From the NCBI RefSeq assembly GCF_014202315.1, contig NZ_JACHGN010000028.1, forward strand, positions 62,001 to 126,000: 64,000 nucleotides of DNA, read 5' to 3'. Positions 1 through 7,928 of this stretch are shown in pieces. Position numbers and translations under genes: made by a program. The DNA is from Thermocatellispora tengchongensis. Lineage in GTDB: Bacteria > Actinomycetota > Actinomycetes > Streptosporangiales > Streptosporangiaceae. Within the stretch, counting starts at the first letter, position 1, and every line of letters begins with the position of its first letter. Under the pieces are notes generated by a model. The model searched no databases. It was not told where the DNA came from and saw only the letters and a program-made list of their open reading frames with translations.

Positions 1-940
1 TGCCGCTCAGCCCGGTCACCCCGACGATCGCGGCCCGGCCGGTGCCGCCGAGCCGGTCGATGATCGAGCCCAGCTCCGCGGTGCGGCCCACGAAGTGCGC
101 GGACGCGGCGGGGATCGAGGCGGGCGTGAGCACGGCGTCCGCGGGCGACTGCGGCCGGGCGGCGGCCTGCGGCGGGCCGAGCAGCTCGGGGTCGGCGCGC
201 AGGATGCGCTCGTGCAGCGTGCGCAGGCCGGGGCCGGGGTCGATGCCCAGCTCGTCGCCCAGCTTGCGGCGTACGTCGTCGAAGGCCGCAAGCGCCTCGG
301 CCTGCCGCCCGGAACGATACAAGGCGAGCATCAGCAGCTCGCGCAGGCTCTCGCGCAGCGGGTCGGCGGAGACCGCGTCGGTCAGCTCCCCGATCACCTC
401 CGAGTGCCGGCCCAGGTCGAGGTCCGCGGCCAGCCGCTCCTCAAGGATGGTGAGCTTGAACCGGTCCAGCTCGGCGCGCTGCTGGTCCACGTACCAGCCG
501 TGCGCGCCGGCCAGGGGGCGGCCGGTCCAGCAGGCCAGCGCCTCGCCGAGCAGCTTGGCGAGGTGCCCGGTGTCGCCGCGCTCGCGGGCCTCGCGGGCCA
601 GCGCGACGTGCCGGCGCGAGGACCACAGGTCAACGGTGACGTTCTCGGCGGGCAGCGCGTAGCCGCCGCCGGACGACACCACCACCTCACCGCCCGCCTT
701 GGGGTGCGCGAGCGCCCGGCGTATCCGGTAGATGTACGTACGCGCCGTGGCCTGCGCCCCCTTGGGTGTCGCCTCCCCCCACAGCGCGTCGATGATCTCA
801 TCCAGCGATACCGGCCGGCCTTCCCGCAACAACAGCAGCGCCAGAGTCGCCCGTTGTTGTGGTGAGCCGGTGTCCAGTTCCAGCCCGTCGCGCCAGGCGC
901 GCACAGGGCCGAGAATCGCGAACCGTAGTCCCGAAAGCAC
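1..940 (-). CDS. SARP/AfsR-family transcriptional regulator (3' end off window)
   Basis: Antibiotic-regulatory-protein type activator, truncated by the window edge after about 313 residues. I read it from a GTG at 940, preceded by GGAAGGAC; no ATG exists in this frame. The N-terminus carries an OmpR-like winged-helix DNA-binding domain (about residues 1-95, including RYIYRIRRAL-like recognition-helix sequence TARTYIYRIRRAL). A bacterial transcriptional activator (BTAD) helical repeat domain follows (about 100-245, with SADPLRESLRELLMLALYRSGRQAEAL). The beginning of an AAA/NB-ARC ATPase module (FVGRTAEL, then IVGVTGLSG, a P-loop start) reaches the edge. SARPs bind direct repeats and activate secondary-metabolite or morphological genes. 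No biosynthetic cluster is visible downstream inside the window, so the target is unknown. Confidence 0.85.
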   Translation of the reverse strand, partial: MLSGLRFAILGPVRAWRDGLELDTGSPQQRATLALLLLREGRPVSLDEIIDALWGEATPKGAQATARTYIYRIRRALAHPKAGGEVVVSSGGGYALPAENVTVDLWSSRRHVALAREARERGDTGHLAKLLGEALACWTGRPLAGAHGWYVDQQRAELDRFKLTILEERLAADLDLGRHSEVIGELTDAVSADPLRESLRELLMLALYRSGRQAEALAAFDDVRRKLGDELGIDPGPGLRTLHERILRADPELLGPPQAAARPQSPADAVLTPASIPAASAHFVGRTAELGSIIDRLGGTGRAAIVGVTGLSG

Positions 941-981
941 AGGCGTCCTTCCCCCGTCGCCGCTACAGGAGTAGTAAAGAC

Positions 982-1027
982 GGTTATGCCCGTCTGTGTA
1001 GGTAAAAATACCGGTACAGGGTTATGC
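982..1027. promoter_or_regulatory. Upstream region of the SARP gene with a GGTTATGC direct repeat
   Basis: The stretch between the SARP start and the small gene at 1104 is more AT-rich than its surroundings. It contains GGTTATGC at 982-989 and again at 1020-1027, and a short hairpin (AGACGG, six bases, CCGTCT) around 978-995. SARP proteins bind direct repeats, so autoregulation is possible, but the 38-bp spacing is not the classic one. This is a weak, purely visual observation. Confidence 0.2.
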
Positions 1028-1103
1028 GACCTGGTCAGACGCGATAAAAGGCGGGTTTCCGTCGCTGAACGGAGGCCGGACCTTGCGTGGTTTGCGGCGT
1101 CCA

Positions 1104-1445
1104 TTACCCCGCGACGTGGTCATTCTCCGTGCCGTCGCGTTCCGGCAGCTCTCGGTGCTCGGTCATGCGAGCCCGGCTCATGTTCCGCGCGCGTTCGCGC
1201 GCCTCGTCGGCCCGCTCGTCCTCCGTCGGGGGCCGCGGGGCGGGGTGCTCGACGAGCGCGAGCAGGCGGCTGGACATGAACCGGGCCGTGCGCACCGGCG
1301 TGCCGCTGCGGGTCACCTCGGCGACCTCCACCACGCCGCGGCCGATCGTCACCTCGACCCGCCGCCCGGCCCTGGTGGCGACCACCTCGTACGTACGGGT
1401 GGTGTCGCCCGCGTCCACGACGATCTCGACCCTGTCGCCCTTCAT
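1104..1445 (-). CDS. Small conserved hypothetical protein
   Basis: A 113-residue protein starting MKGDRVEIVVDAGD, with a good GAGGAGG ribosome site 8-10 bases upstream of the ATG at 1445. The first 70 residues alternate as short beta strands (VEIVVD, RTYEVVATRAGRRVEVTI, VVEVAEVTRSGTPVRTARF), suggesting a small beta-barrel or SH3-like fold. The last 40 residues are charged (Glu/Arg) and probably helical. No signal peptide or membrane segment is present. It is monocistronic: the SARP gene lies downstream on the same strand and the deacetylase diverges upstream. I do not recognise a function. Confidence 0.6.
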   Translation of the reverse strand: MKGDRVEIVVDAGDTTRTYEVVATRAGRRVEVTIGRGVVEVAEVTRSGTPVRTARFMSSRLLALVEHPAPRPPTEDERADEARERARNMSRARMTEHRELPERDGTENDHVAG

Positions 1446-1557
1446 GAGGTGTTCGCCTCCTCACTTGACGAATGCCCCGATTGTCCGTGCGCTACTCGCG
1501 GTGGTTTGCGGTTGAATGCGGGGAGAAGTGGCCGAAGAACCTACGGGGGACCCACAG

Positions 1558-2388
1558 ATGGACGCAGAGGCGACGGACGCACCGCTGACGATCATGGCCG
1601 TGCACGCCCATCCCGACGACGAGGTGATCGGCACGGGCGGCATCCTCGCCCGCTACGCCGCCGAGGGAATCCGCACCGTCCTGGTGACCTGCACCAACGG
1701 CGAGCAGGGCGACGGCCCGGGCGGAGTCAAGCCCGGCGACGAGGGCCACGACGCCGAGCAGGTGGCCGAGCGCCGCCTCGGCGAACTGCGCGAGTCGGTC
1801 GCCCACCTGGGCATCACCCACCTCGAACTGCTCGGCTACCGCGACTCCGGCATGGACGGCTGGGACACCAACCAGCACGAGGCCGCGTTCTGGAACGTGC
1901 CGCTCGACCAGGCCACCGCCCGCCTGGCCGCCCTCATGGAGCGCTACCGCCCGCAGGTCGTGGTCACCTACGACGAGAACGGCGGCTACGGCCACCCCGA
2001 CCACATCCAGGCCCACCGCATCGCCAAGGCCGCGACCGAGGCCACCGGCATCCCGGACAAGCTCTACTACACCGCCGTGCCCCGCAGCCGGGTCCGGGAG
2101 ATGTTCCGCCAGATGCGCGAGATGGGCATCGACGTGGGCGGCGAGCTGCCCGACGACTTCGGCACCCCCGACGAGCTGATCACCACGGTCGTGGACGTCT
2201 CACCCCACGTCGAGGCCAAGATCAAGGCCCTGCGCGCCCACGAGAGCCAGGGCGAGAACATCTTCCTCCTGCGCCTCCCCGACGACGTGCAGCACGCCGC
2301 CTTCTCCCACGAGGTCTTCATCCGCCACTGGAGCCGCATCGACGCCCCCACCCCCGAGGACGACCTGTTCGCGGGCCTGCGCGCCTGA
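1558..2388 (+). CDS. PIG-L family N-acetyl-sugar deacetylase (MshB/Mca-like)
   Basis: Zinc-dependent deacetylase of the GlcNAc-PI/mycothiol family. Zinc-binding and catalytic motifs are intact: AHPDDE near residue 15, YRDSGM near 85, and GYGHPDHIQAH near 145, the last giving the third zinc-ligand histidine. The family includes MshB (GlcNAc-Ins deacetylase) and Mca (mycothiol S-conjugate amidase). The spacing resembles both, so the exact substrate is open. I chose the ATG at 1558, which has GGGGGA eight bases upstream; in-frame GTG 1528 and ATG 1516 are possible but have poorer ribosome sites. It stands alone, divergent from the small gene at 1104-1445. About 276 residues is normal for the family. 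Cytoplasmic, with no signal peptide. Confidence 0.85.
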   Translation: MDAEATDAPLTIMAVHAHPDDEVIGTGGILARYAAEGIRTVLVTCTNGEQGDGPGGVKPGDEGHDAEQVAERRLGELRESVAHLGITHLELLGYRDSGMDGWDTNQHEAAFWNVPLDQATARLAALMERYRPQVVVTYDENGGYGHPDHIQAHRIAKAATEATGIPDKLYYTAVPRSRVREMFRQMREMGIDVGGELPDDFGTPDELITTVVDVSPHVEAKIKALRAHESQGENIFLLRLPDDVQHAAFSHEVFIRHWSRIDAPTPEDDLFAGLRA

Positions 2389-2524
2389 TGGCGCACGGCT
2401 GAGGCGCTTGAGGCGGGCGCGCTGACCGTCGTGGGGGGACCGGCCGCGGCGTGGCCGTGAATCTTCACCGGATCCGCACACGATCGTCCGGGGTTCTGCA
2501 CGGGCGCTGCCTATCGTCGCCTTC

Positions 2525-3556
2525 GTGACGGCCTTCCTGGAAGAGGCGCTGCGTGAGGAGGACCGCACGGCGCGGCGGATCCGGTCGTGGTTCGCGCTGC
2601 TGTTCATGCTCATGGTCACGCCGCCCCTGCTGGTCATGGGCATGCACCGCGGCTGGTTCGCCTCCACCTTCGCGGTCTTCACCCTGGTCCTGGACGTGGT
2701 CGCGTACGGCGTGGCGCTGCTGCTGTACCTGCCCGCGCTGCTGGCGGTGGTGCTGGAGCGGCGGGTCGTGGCCACGCTGCTGGCCTTCGCCCTGGTGGTC
2801 ACGGGCATCGGCGGCACGATCACCCTGCAGTACTCCCTGGACATCCGGGTGCGGGCCAGGTTCGCGGTGGAGCACCCCGCCTTCGCCGCCGCCGCCCGCC
2901 TCGCCCGGGAAGGCGCCCTGCCCGGCCTGCACGACTACGCCGGCGCCAGGCTGCCGGGCCACCTGTGCTTCGTCGCGGCGGACTGCCGGATCTCCGTGAT
3001 CGGCCACGCCCGGCAGGGGCCGGTGCTGTTCCTGGTGGACTGGATGGGCTGGCCCGACGACGCGATCGGCTACGCGCAGTTCCCCGGCGAGCCGCCCCCG
3101 GGCGGGATCTACGACGGGTTCGGGCTGATCATCTGCCCGCGCATCCGCCTCGGCGGCGGCTGGTGGTGGCTGGACGCCTGCCCGGCCTCAGCCGGGCGGG
3201 GCGCGCAGGCTCCACACCCGGACCGTCTCGTCACGGCTGCCGGTGATGGCGACGGAGGTGCCGGCGAGGTCGGCGAGCGCGACCGACCACAGGCAGTCGG
3301 AGTGGCCGGACAGGGGCTCGCCGATCCGGCGGGCGGTGCGCAGGTTCCACACCCGGCCCGCGCCGCCCTCGTCGCCGGTCAGGGCGACCGGGACGCCCTC
3401 CAGGTCGCCGAACGCGACCGACCATACCGGCCCGGTGTGGCCGGTCAGCGGGGCGCCGGCCTGCTTGCGCGTGCGCAGGTCCCACACCCGCGCGGTGCCG
3501 TCCTCGCCGCCGGTGACGGCGACCGGGGCGCCGTCCAGCTCGCCCAGGGCGACTGA
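2525..3556 (+). CDS. Membrane protein of unknown function with overlapping C-terminal extension
   Basis: GTG start. Residues 20-105 form three hydrophobic membrane segments (WFALLFMLMVTPPLLVMGM; FAVFTLVLDVVAYGVALLLY; VVATLLAFALVVTGIGGTI). A soluble, probably extracytoplasmic domain follows, with a distinctive GGGWWWLDACP at about residue 212-222. The frame does not stop there. It stays open for another 370 bases, through the 3' end of the convergent kinase gene, encoding a low-complexity Gly/Ala/Arg/Asp tail that is plainly antisense to the WD40 repeats. The authentic protein probably ended near 3190 and has lost its stop, or the tail really is translated. I recognise no family. The ribosome site is weak. 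Confidence 0.55.
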   Translation: MTAFLEEALREEDRTARRIRSWFALLFMLMVTPPLLVMGMHRGWFASTFAVFTLVLDVVAYGVALLLYLPALLAVVLERRVVATLLAFALVVTGIGGTITLQYSLDIRVRARFAVEHPAFAAAARLAREGALPGLHDYAGARLPGHLCFVAADCRISVIGHARQGPVLFLVDWMGWPDDAIGYAQFPGEPPPGGIYDGFGLIICPRIRLGGGWWWLDACPASAGRGAQAPHPDRLVTAAGDGDGGAGEVGERDRPQAVGVAGQGLADPAGGAQVPHPARAALVAGQGDRDALQVAERDRPYRPGVAGQRGAGLLARAQVPHPRGAVLAAGDGDRGAVQLAQGD

Positions 3557-5209
3557 CCTGACCCAGCCTCGGTGCCCGGTCATGGGGGCGCCGAGCTGCT
3601 CGCGCGTGCGCAGGTCCCACACGCGTACGGTGGCGTCGTCGCCGGTGGTGACCGCGATCGGCACGCCGTCCAGCGAGCCGGCCGCCACCGCCCACACCGT
3701 GCCCTCGTGCCCGCTCAGCGGCGCGCCCGACTGCCTGCGGGTGCGCAGGTCCCACACCCGGGCCGTGCCGTCGGCGCCCCCGGTGACCGCCACCGGCGTG
3801 CCGTCCACCACCCCGGTCGCCACCGCCTTCACATCCGCGCGGTGCCCGGTCAGCGGCGCGCCCAGCGTCTCCAGCGTGCGCAGGTTCCAGATCCGGGCCG
3901 TGTCGTCGTCGGACGCGGTGACCGCGACCGGCGTGCCGTCCAGGTCGGTGACCGCCACCCCGCGCACCCACTCGGTGTGGCCGGTCAGCGGCACCAGCCG
4001 CTCGCGCCCCGTGGCCAGGTCCCACACGCGCGCGGTCTCGTCGTCGGCGCCGGTCACCATGACGGCCATGCCGTCCACGGTGCCGGTGGCGATGGCCCGC
4101 ACGTCGTTGGAGTGCGCGAGCAGCGGGTCGTACACCAGGCTCCCGTACGGCGGGGCGGACGCCGGCGAGGTGGCCGTCGCCCCGCCGCCGCGCCCTCCGG
4201 GCGGCGAGGGCCACAGGGCCACCGCCGTCACGACCGCCGCGACCGCCACGGCCAGCCCGGCCGCCACCAGGCCGCGCCGCCGTCCGCGCCGCGCGCCCGC
4301 ACCGGTCACGGGGAGCGTGCTCGCGGTGGGCGGTGGGGTCGTGGGCGGCTGCGGGGGTGTGCTCGGCGGCTGCGGGGGCGGGGCGGGGGGTGTGCTCGGG
4401 GGCGGGGTGGCGGCGGTGAGGGTGTCCAGGACGGTGGTGATCGGCGGGCGGGAGGCCGGGTCCTTGGCCAGGCAGCGGGCCAGGATCGGGCGTAACGCGC
4501 CGGGCACGCCGGACAGGTCGGGGTCGCGGGTGGCGACGGCGTGCAGCAGGGCGGGCAGGGTGTCGCCGTGGAAGGCGCGGTGGCCGGTGGCGGCGTAGAC
4601 GATGGTGCCGGCCCAGCTGAAGACGTCGGCGGCGGGGCCGCCGGGGTCGCCGCTGAACTGCTCGGGGGCCATGTACGCCGGCGTGCCGACCGTGCCCGTG
4701 CTGGTCGCGGTCAGCTCGGCGGGGCGCGACAGGCCGAAGTCGATCACGACCGGGCCTTCGGGGCCGATGATGACGTTGCCGGGCTTGAAGTCGCGGTGCA
4801 CGATGCCGGCGCGGTGGATGGCGGCCAGGGCGGTGGCGGTCGTCACCGCCAGGCGGGCCAGGGAGCCGCCCGTGCGCGGGCCCTCGGCGCGCACCACCTC
4901 CTCCAGCGACGCGCCCCGGACGTACTCGCTGACGATGTACGGCCGGTCGTCGTAGGCGCCCATGTCGAGCACCCGGGCCGTACAGAAGATCGCGACCTGG
5001 CGGGCGACCTCGGCCTCGCGCATGAACCGCCTGCGCGCGGTGGGGTCGCCGGTGAAGCGGGCGTGCAGCAGCTTGATCGCGACGTCCTCGCCCGAGGGGG
5101 AGCGGCCGAGGTAGACCACGCCCTGCCCGCCCACGCCGAGGACCCCGGTCACCTCGTAGCCGCCCACCTGGCGGGGATCTGCCGCGTTGAGCGGGCGAAG
5201 CGTCGGCAA
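3188..5209 (-). CDS. Membrane Ser/Thr protein kinase with C-terminal WD40 propeller
   Basis: Hanks-type kinase of 673 residues. The kinase domain spans about residues 18-270: glycine loop GVGGQGVV (25-32), AIK lysine 46, catalytic loop HRDFKPGN (138-145), DFG (157-159) and APEQ in the activation segment. A Pro-rich juxtamembrane linker (TPPPSTPPAP and similar) leads to one transmembrane helix (about 312-335). The remaining C-terminus is seven WD40-like repeats of about 43 residues with the consensus GH..V..VA...LDG.PVAVTG..D.T.RVWDLRT, predicted to lie outside the cell as a sensor or scaffold. The start is probably TTG 5209, with AAGAAGG upstream. The DUF5519-like gene 70 bp upstream on the same strand may be cotranscribed. 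The substrate is unknown. Confidence 0.9.
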   Translation of the reverse strand: MPTLRPLNAADPRQVGGYEVTGVLGVGGQGVVYLGRSPSGEDVAIKLLHARFTGDPTARRRFMREAEVARQVAIFCTARVLDMGAYDDRPYIVSEYVRGASLEEVVRAEGPRTGGSLARLAVTTATALAAIHRAGIVHRDFKPGNVIIGPEGPVVIDFGLSRPAELTATSTGTVGTPAYMAPEQFSGDPGGPAADVFSWAGTIVYAATGHRAFHGDTLPALLHAVATRDPDLSGVPGALRPILARCLAKDPASRPPITTVLDTLTAATPPPSTPPAPPPQPPSTPPQPPTTPPPTASTLPVTGAGARRGRRRGLVAAGLAVAVAAVVTAVALWPSPPGGRGGGATATSPASAPPYGSLVYDPLLAHSNDVRAIATGTVDGMAVMVTGADDETARVWDLATGRERLVPLTGHTEWVRGVAVTDLDGTPVAVTASDDDTARIWNLRTLETLGAPLTGHRADVKAVATGVVDGTPVAVTGGADGTARVWDLRTRRQSGAPLSGHEGTVWAVAAGSLDGVPIAVTTGDDATVRVWDLRTREQLGAPMTGHRGWVRSVALGELDGAPVAVTGGEDGTARVWDLRTRKQAGAPLTGHTGPVWSVAFGDLEGVPVALTGDEGGAGRVWNLRTARRIGEPLSGHSDCLWSVALADLAGTSVAITGSRDETVRVWSLRAPPG

Positions 5210-5279
5210 GGTCCACCTTCTTCGACGGCCTGAGAACTGCGTCGGCGGCTCTTCGATGATAAGCCGCGCGCCGCGCCGG

Positions 5280-5618
5280 CTAGGAGTTGACCATGATCGC
5301 CACGCTGACGAGCGAGAGCAGCAGCTCGGCGTCGGCCTGGCCGTCGAGCCGGATCGGCACCCAGCCGGGCTCGGGCGAGGAAGCGGTGAGCCAGGAGGGC
5401 GGCAGGAGCGGGACGAGGCGGTCGAGCACCGGGCCGGACAGCCGCAGGTACGCCACGCCGCGGCCGGTCAGACGCAGGACCGGCCCGCCCCGGCTGGAAA
5501 AGACGATCATGCGGCGGGTACGCCGGAAGGTCAGGTCGGGCCAGGAGCTCAGCTCGGCCGCGACCCGCATCGGATAGTGCGCCTCGTGCTCGCGCAGGGC
5601 GCTCGGTGGCGGGGCCAC
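5280..5618 (-). CDS. Luciferase-like/DUF5519-type small protein
   Basis: A 112-residue protein (GTG start at 5618). It has the pattern I associate with DUF5519/luciferase-like domains: an arginine-rich strand after the helix (ELSSWPDLTFRRTRRMIVFS), then VLRLTGRGVAYLRLSGPVLDRLV, and a C-terminal EPGWVPIRLDGQADAELLLSLV segment corresponding to the usual closing GWVSF...DAEHALWLL. Function of the family is unknown; no oxidoreductase activity is established. It lies directly upstream of the kinase on the same strand (70-bp gap), so joint transcription is plausible. The family assignment is from memory of the motif order and is moderate. Confidence 0.6.
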   Translation of the reverse strand: MAPPPSALREHEAHYPMRVAAELSSWPDLTFRRTRRMIVFSSRGGPVLRLTGRGVAYLRLSGPVLDRLVPLLPPSWLTASSPEPGWVPIRLDGQADAELLLSLVSVAIMVNS

Positions 5619-5940
5619 ACCTGCATGCTGCCGAACGGTTCCACTGCGTACGCACGATGTTCCGCAACTGTTATCCGCCGCCGTGCGCGTCCGGAAGGGT
5701 TCGCGTCTCGGTCACGTCGCGTTCCCGGGGTGGGAAACCGGCCGCCGGACGATCGGGGGGAGAAGTGAACCTTCTTCAACCGCCCTCTTCCCACAGGTGG
5801 GAAGGTCGCCCGGCGCGTGATCCCGGTGACCTGGCACGACCCTTGCCGGTGCCTCGGATCTCGGCCCGCTTCCCACCTCTGAGCGGGCGGATGAGGTTGA
5901 CAGGGGTTCAGCGGCACACGGCACTGGTTCGGGGCGGCGA
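5619..5940. other. Non-coding interval holding repeat element copy A
   Basis: This is a 322-base gap between the DUF5519-like gene and the glycosyltransferase operon. Bases 5619-5765 show no convincing gene. Bases 5766-5910 are the structured repeat element described separately. The last 30 bases contain the leader of the glycosyltransferase gene. Open frames across the gap have no ribosome sites, and their translations are simply the hairpins and terminal repeats. Confidence 0.6.
5766..5910 (+). repeat. Structured MITE-like repeat element, copy A (145 bp)
   Basis: The left end TGAACCTTCTTCAACC is an imperfect inverted repeat of the right end GGTTGACAGGGGTTCA (12 of 16 pairs). Internally there is a hairpin CTTCCCAC-AG-GTGGGAAG at 5787-5804 and a second at 5865-5887 (CCCGCT, 11-base loop, AGCGGG). 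The reverse complement of 23849-23996 aligns along its whole length: shared GCCCT, GGGAAGGTCGCCCGG, GTGATC, CGGGC and GGATGAGGTTGA blocks, with the same two hairpins. No target-site duplication is obvious and nothing is encoded. A non-autonomous mobile element or a recurrent structured RNA/DNA element are both possible. I do not recognise it. Confidence 0.75.
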
Positions 5941-7053
5941 ATGAGGATCGTACGGCTGGCCAACTTCGTCGCGCCGCGTTCGGGCGGGTTGCGCACCGCC
6001 CTGCGGCACCTGGGCGAGGGGTACGCCGCGGCCGGGCACGAGCCCGTGCTGGTCGTGCCCGGCCCCGCCCCCGCGGACGAGGACACCCCGCAGGGCCGGG
6101 TGATCACGGTGCCGGGGCCGGTGGTGCCCTGGACCGGCGGCTACCGGGTGATGACCGGGCGCCGCTCGCTCGCCCGGCTGCTCGACCGGCTGGAGCCCGA
6201 CCGGCTGGAGGTCTCCGACCGCACCACGCTGCGCTGGACGGGCGCCTGGGCCCGGCGGCGCGGCGTCGGCACGATGATGGTCTCGCACGAGAGCCTGGCG
6301 GGCCTGCTGCGCCTGGTCCGGCCGCGCGTGCTGCCCACGCGGCACCTGGCCGACCGGCTCAACCGGGCCACGGCGGCGTCGTACGACGTGGTGGCCTGTA
6401 CCACGGAGTGGGCCGCGGCCGAGTTCCGCCGGCTGAAGGCGCCCAACCTGGTCCGCCTGCCCCTGGGCGTGGACCTGGAGGTGTTCTCCCTCTCCCGGTA
6501 CGACCCCGCGCTCCGCGCCGAGCTGGACGCCGGCCCCGGCGTGGCGCTGCTGGTCCACTGCGGCCGGTTGTCGGTGGAGAAGCGGCCCGCCCGCTCCGTC
6601 GAGGCGCTGGCCGAGCTGCGCCGCAGAGGCGTGCCGGCCGTGCTCGCCGTGGCGGGCGACGGCCCGCTGCGCCCCGCCCTGGAGGCCCGCGCGGCCGGCC
6701 TGCCGGTGCGGTTCCTGGGCCACATCGCCGACCGCGCCGAGCTGGCGCGGCTGCTGGCCGGCGCGGACCTCGCCTTCGCGCCCGGCCCGGTGGAGACGTT
6801 CGGGCTGGCCGCGCTGGAGGCCCTGGCCTGCGGCACCCCCGTCGTGGCCTGCCGGGACAGCGCGCTGCCCGAGGTCCTGGGCGATGCCGGCCTGGCGGTG
6901 CCCGACGACCCCGCCGCCTACGCCGACGCGGCCGAGCGGGTGCTCGCGCTCCCGGAGCCCGCCCGCCGCGCCGCCGCCCGCGCCCGCGCCGAGTGCTTCG
7001 GCTGGTCGCGGGCGGTGCACGCCTTCCTCCGCGCCCACGGCGCCGCCACATGA
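5941..7053 (+). CDS. GT4-family glycosyltransferase (first of pair)
   Basis: Retaining GT-B glycosyltransferase, 370 residues. N-terminal Rossmann domain MRIVRLANFVAPRSGGLRTAL with the glycine-rich acceptor loop. The C-terminal nucleotide-sugar domain (from about residue 190) shows HCGRLSVEKRP, VAGDGPLRP, FLGHIADRAEL and the donor-binding PVETFGLAALEALACGTPVV with the E(x7)E pair. Relatives add mannose or glucose to lipids or cell-envelope glycans. The substrate cannot be read from the sequence. It is the first gene of a three-gene operon; its stop overlaps the SGNH start (ATGA). Repeat element copy A ends 30 bases upstream. Confidence 0.9.
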   Translation: MRIVRLANFVAPRSGGLRTALRHLGEGYAAAGHEPVLVVPGPAPADEDTPQGRVITVPGPVVPWTGGYRVMTGRRSLARLLDRLEPDRLEVSDRTTLRWTGAWARRRGVGTMMVSHESLAGLLRLVRPRVLPTRHLADRLNRATAASYDVVACTTEWAAAEFRRLKAPNLVRLPLGVDLEVFSLSRYDPALRAELDAGPGVALLVHCGRLSVEKRPARSVEALAELRRRGVPAVLAVAGDGPLRPALEARAAGLPVRFLGHIADRAELARLLAGADLAFAPGPVETFGLAALEALACGTPVVACRDSALPEVLGDAGLAVPDDPAAYADAAERVLALPEPARRAAARARAECFGWSRAVHAFLRAHGAAT

Positions 7054-7928
7054 GCGCCGCGGCGGCCCCGGTGCTGGTCACGCTCGGGGACTCGGTGACG
7101 CTCGGGATCGGCGACCCGGAGCCGGGCGGCGGCTGGCGGGGGTGGGCGCCCATGCTCGCGGGCGCGCTGGCGGCCCCCGGCGGCGGCGCGGTGGAGCTGC
7201 ACAACCTGGCCGTGTCCGGCGCCCTGGTCCGGGACGTGCTCGGCGTGCAGTTGCCGCGGGCCGTGGGGCTGCGCCCGGCGCTGGCCACCGTGCTGGTCGG
7301 GGTGAACGACACGCTGCGCGGCCGGTTCGACCTGGCGGGCGCGGCGGACGGGCTGGACCGGGTGATCGTCGGGCTGCGGGAGGCGGGGGCGCTGGTGCTG
7401 ACCTGCACGCTGCCCGACCCCGGCCTGATGCTCGGCGTGCCGGAGGTGGTGCGCCGGCCGCTCGCGCACCGGATGCGCGCGCTGAACGGCGTGCTGGAGT
7501 GCCTGGCGCTGCGCCACGGCACGGTGCACGTGGACCTGGCCCGGCACCCCGCCCTGTACGACCGGAGCATGTGGGGCGTGGACCGGCTGCACCCCGGCGA
7601 GCGCGGGCACCGGCTGCTGGCCCGGCTGTTCGCGACCGCGTTCGCCGAGCACGGGGTGCCGTTGCGCGCGCTGCCGGACCCGGAGCCCGATCGGCCGCCC
7701 GCCGGCGCGTGGGCCGGGGCCCGCTGGATGGCCACGAAGGGCACGGGCTGGCTGTGGCGGCGCTCCCGCGACCTGCTGCCCGACCTGGCCCGGCTGGTGC
7801 TGGCCGAGTGGCGCCACCGCGTACGGCCCGGCGGCCCGGCTCCGGATGGCGGGCTGCGCCGGGAACTGGCCGCGCTGCTGTGCGCCGCGTGCGCGGCACG
7901 CCAGGGGTTGGGGGTCGTGGAGCCATGA
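7050..7928 (+). CDS. SGNH/GDSL hydrolase
   Basis: A 292-residue hydrolase of the SGNH superfamily. Block I is TLGDSVTLG with nucleophile Ser15; the block II glycine lies in LAVSGALVRDVLG; block III is VGVNDTLRG with the oxyanion Asn; block V is VDRLHPGERGH with the Asp-His pair. There is no signal peptide, so it is expected in the cytoplasm or on the inner membrane face. About 65 C-terminal residues (rich in Arg/Trp) extend beyond the core and look amphipathic. Four-base ATGA overlaps on both sides place it translationally between two GT4 enzymes, suggesting it deacylates or trims the glycolipid they build. That role is inference. Confidence 0.9.
   Translation: MSAAAAPVLVTLGDSVTLGIGDPEPGGGWRGWAPMLAGALAAPGGGAVELHNLAVSGALVRDVLGVQLPRAVGLRPALATVLVGVNDTLRGRFDLAGAADGLDRVIVGLREAGALVLTCTLPDPGLMLGVPEVVRRPLAHRMRALNGVLECLALRHGTVHVDLARHPALYDRSMWGVDRLHPGERGHRLLARLFATAFAEHGVPLRALPDPEPDRPPAGAWAGARWMATKGTGWLWRRSRDLLPDLARLVLAEWRHRVRPGGPAPDGGLRRELAALLCAACAARQGLGVVEP

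Noticed and set aside
5549..5917. ORFs crossing repeat element copy A
   Set aside because: Their similarity to a frame crossing copy B (both ending near QPHP...RATFP...GRLK) comes from the repeat element itself, not from a protein.
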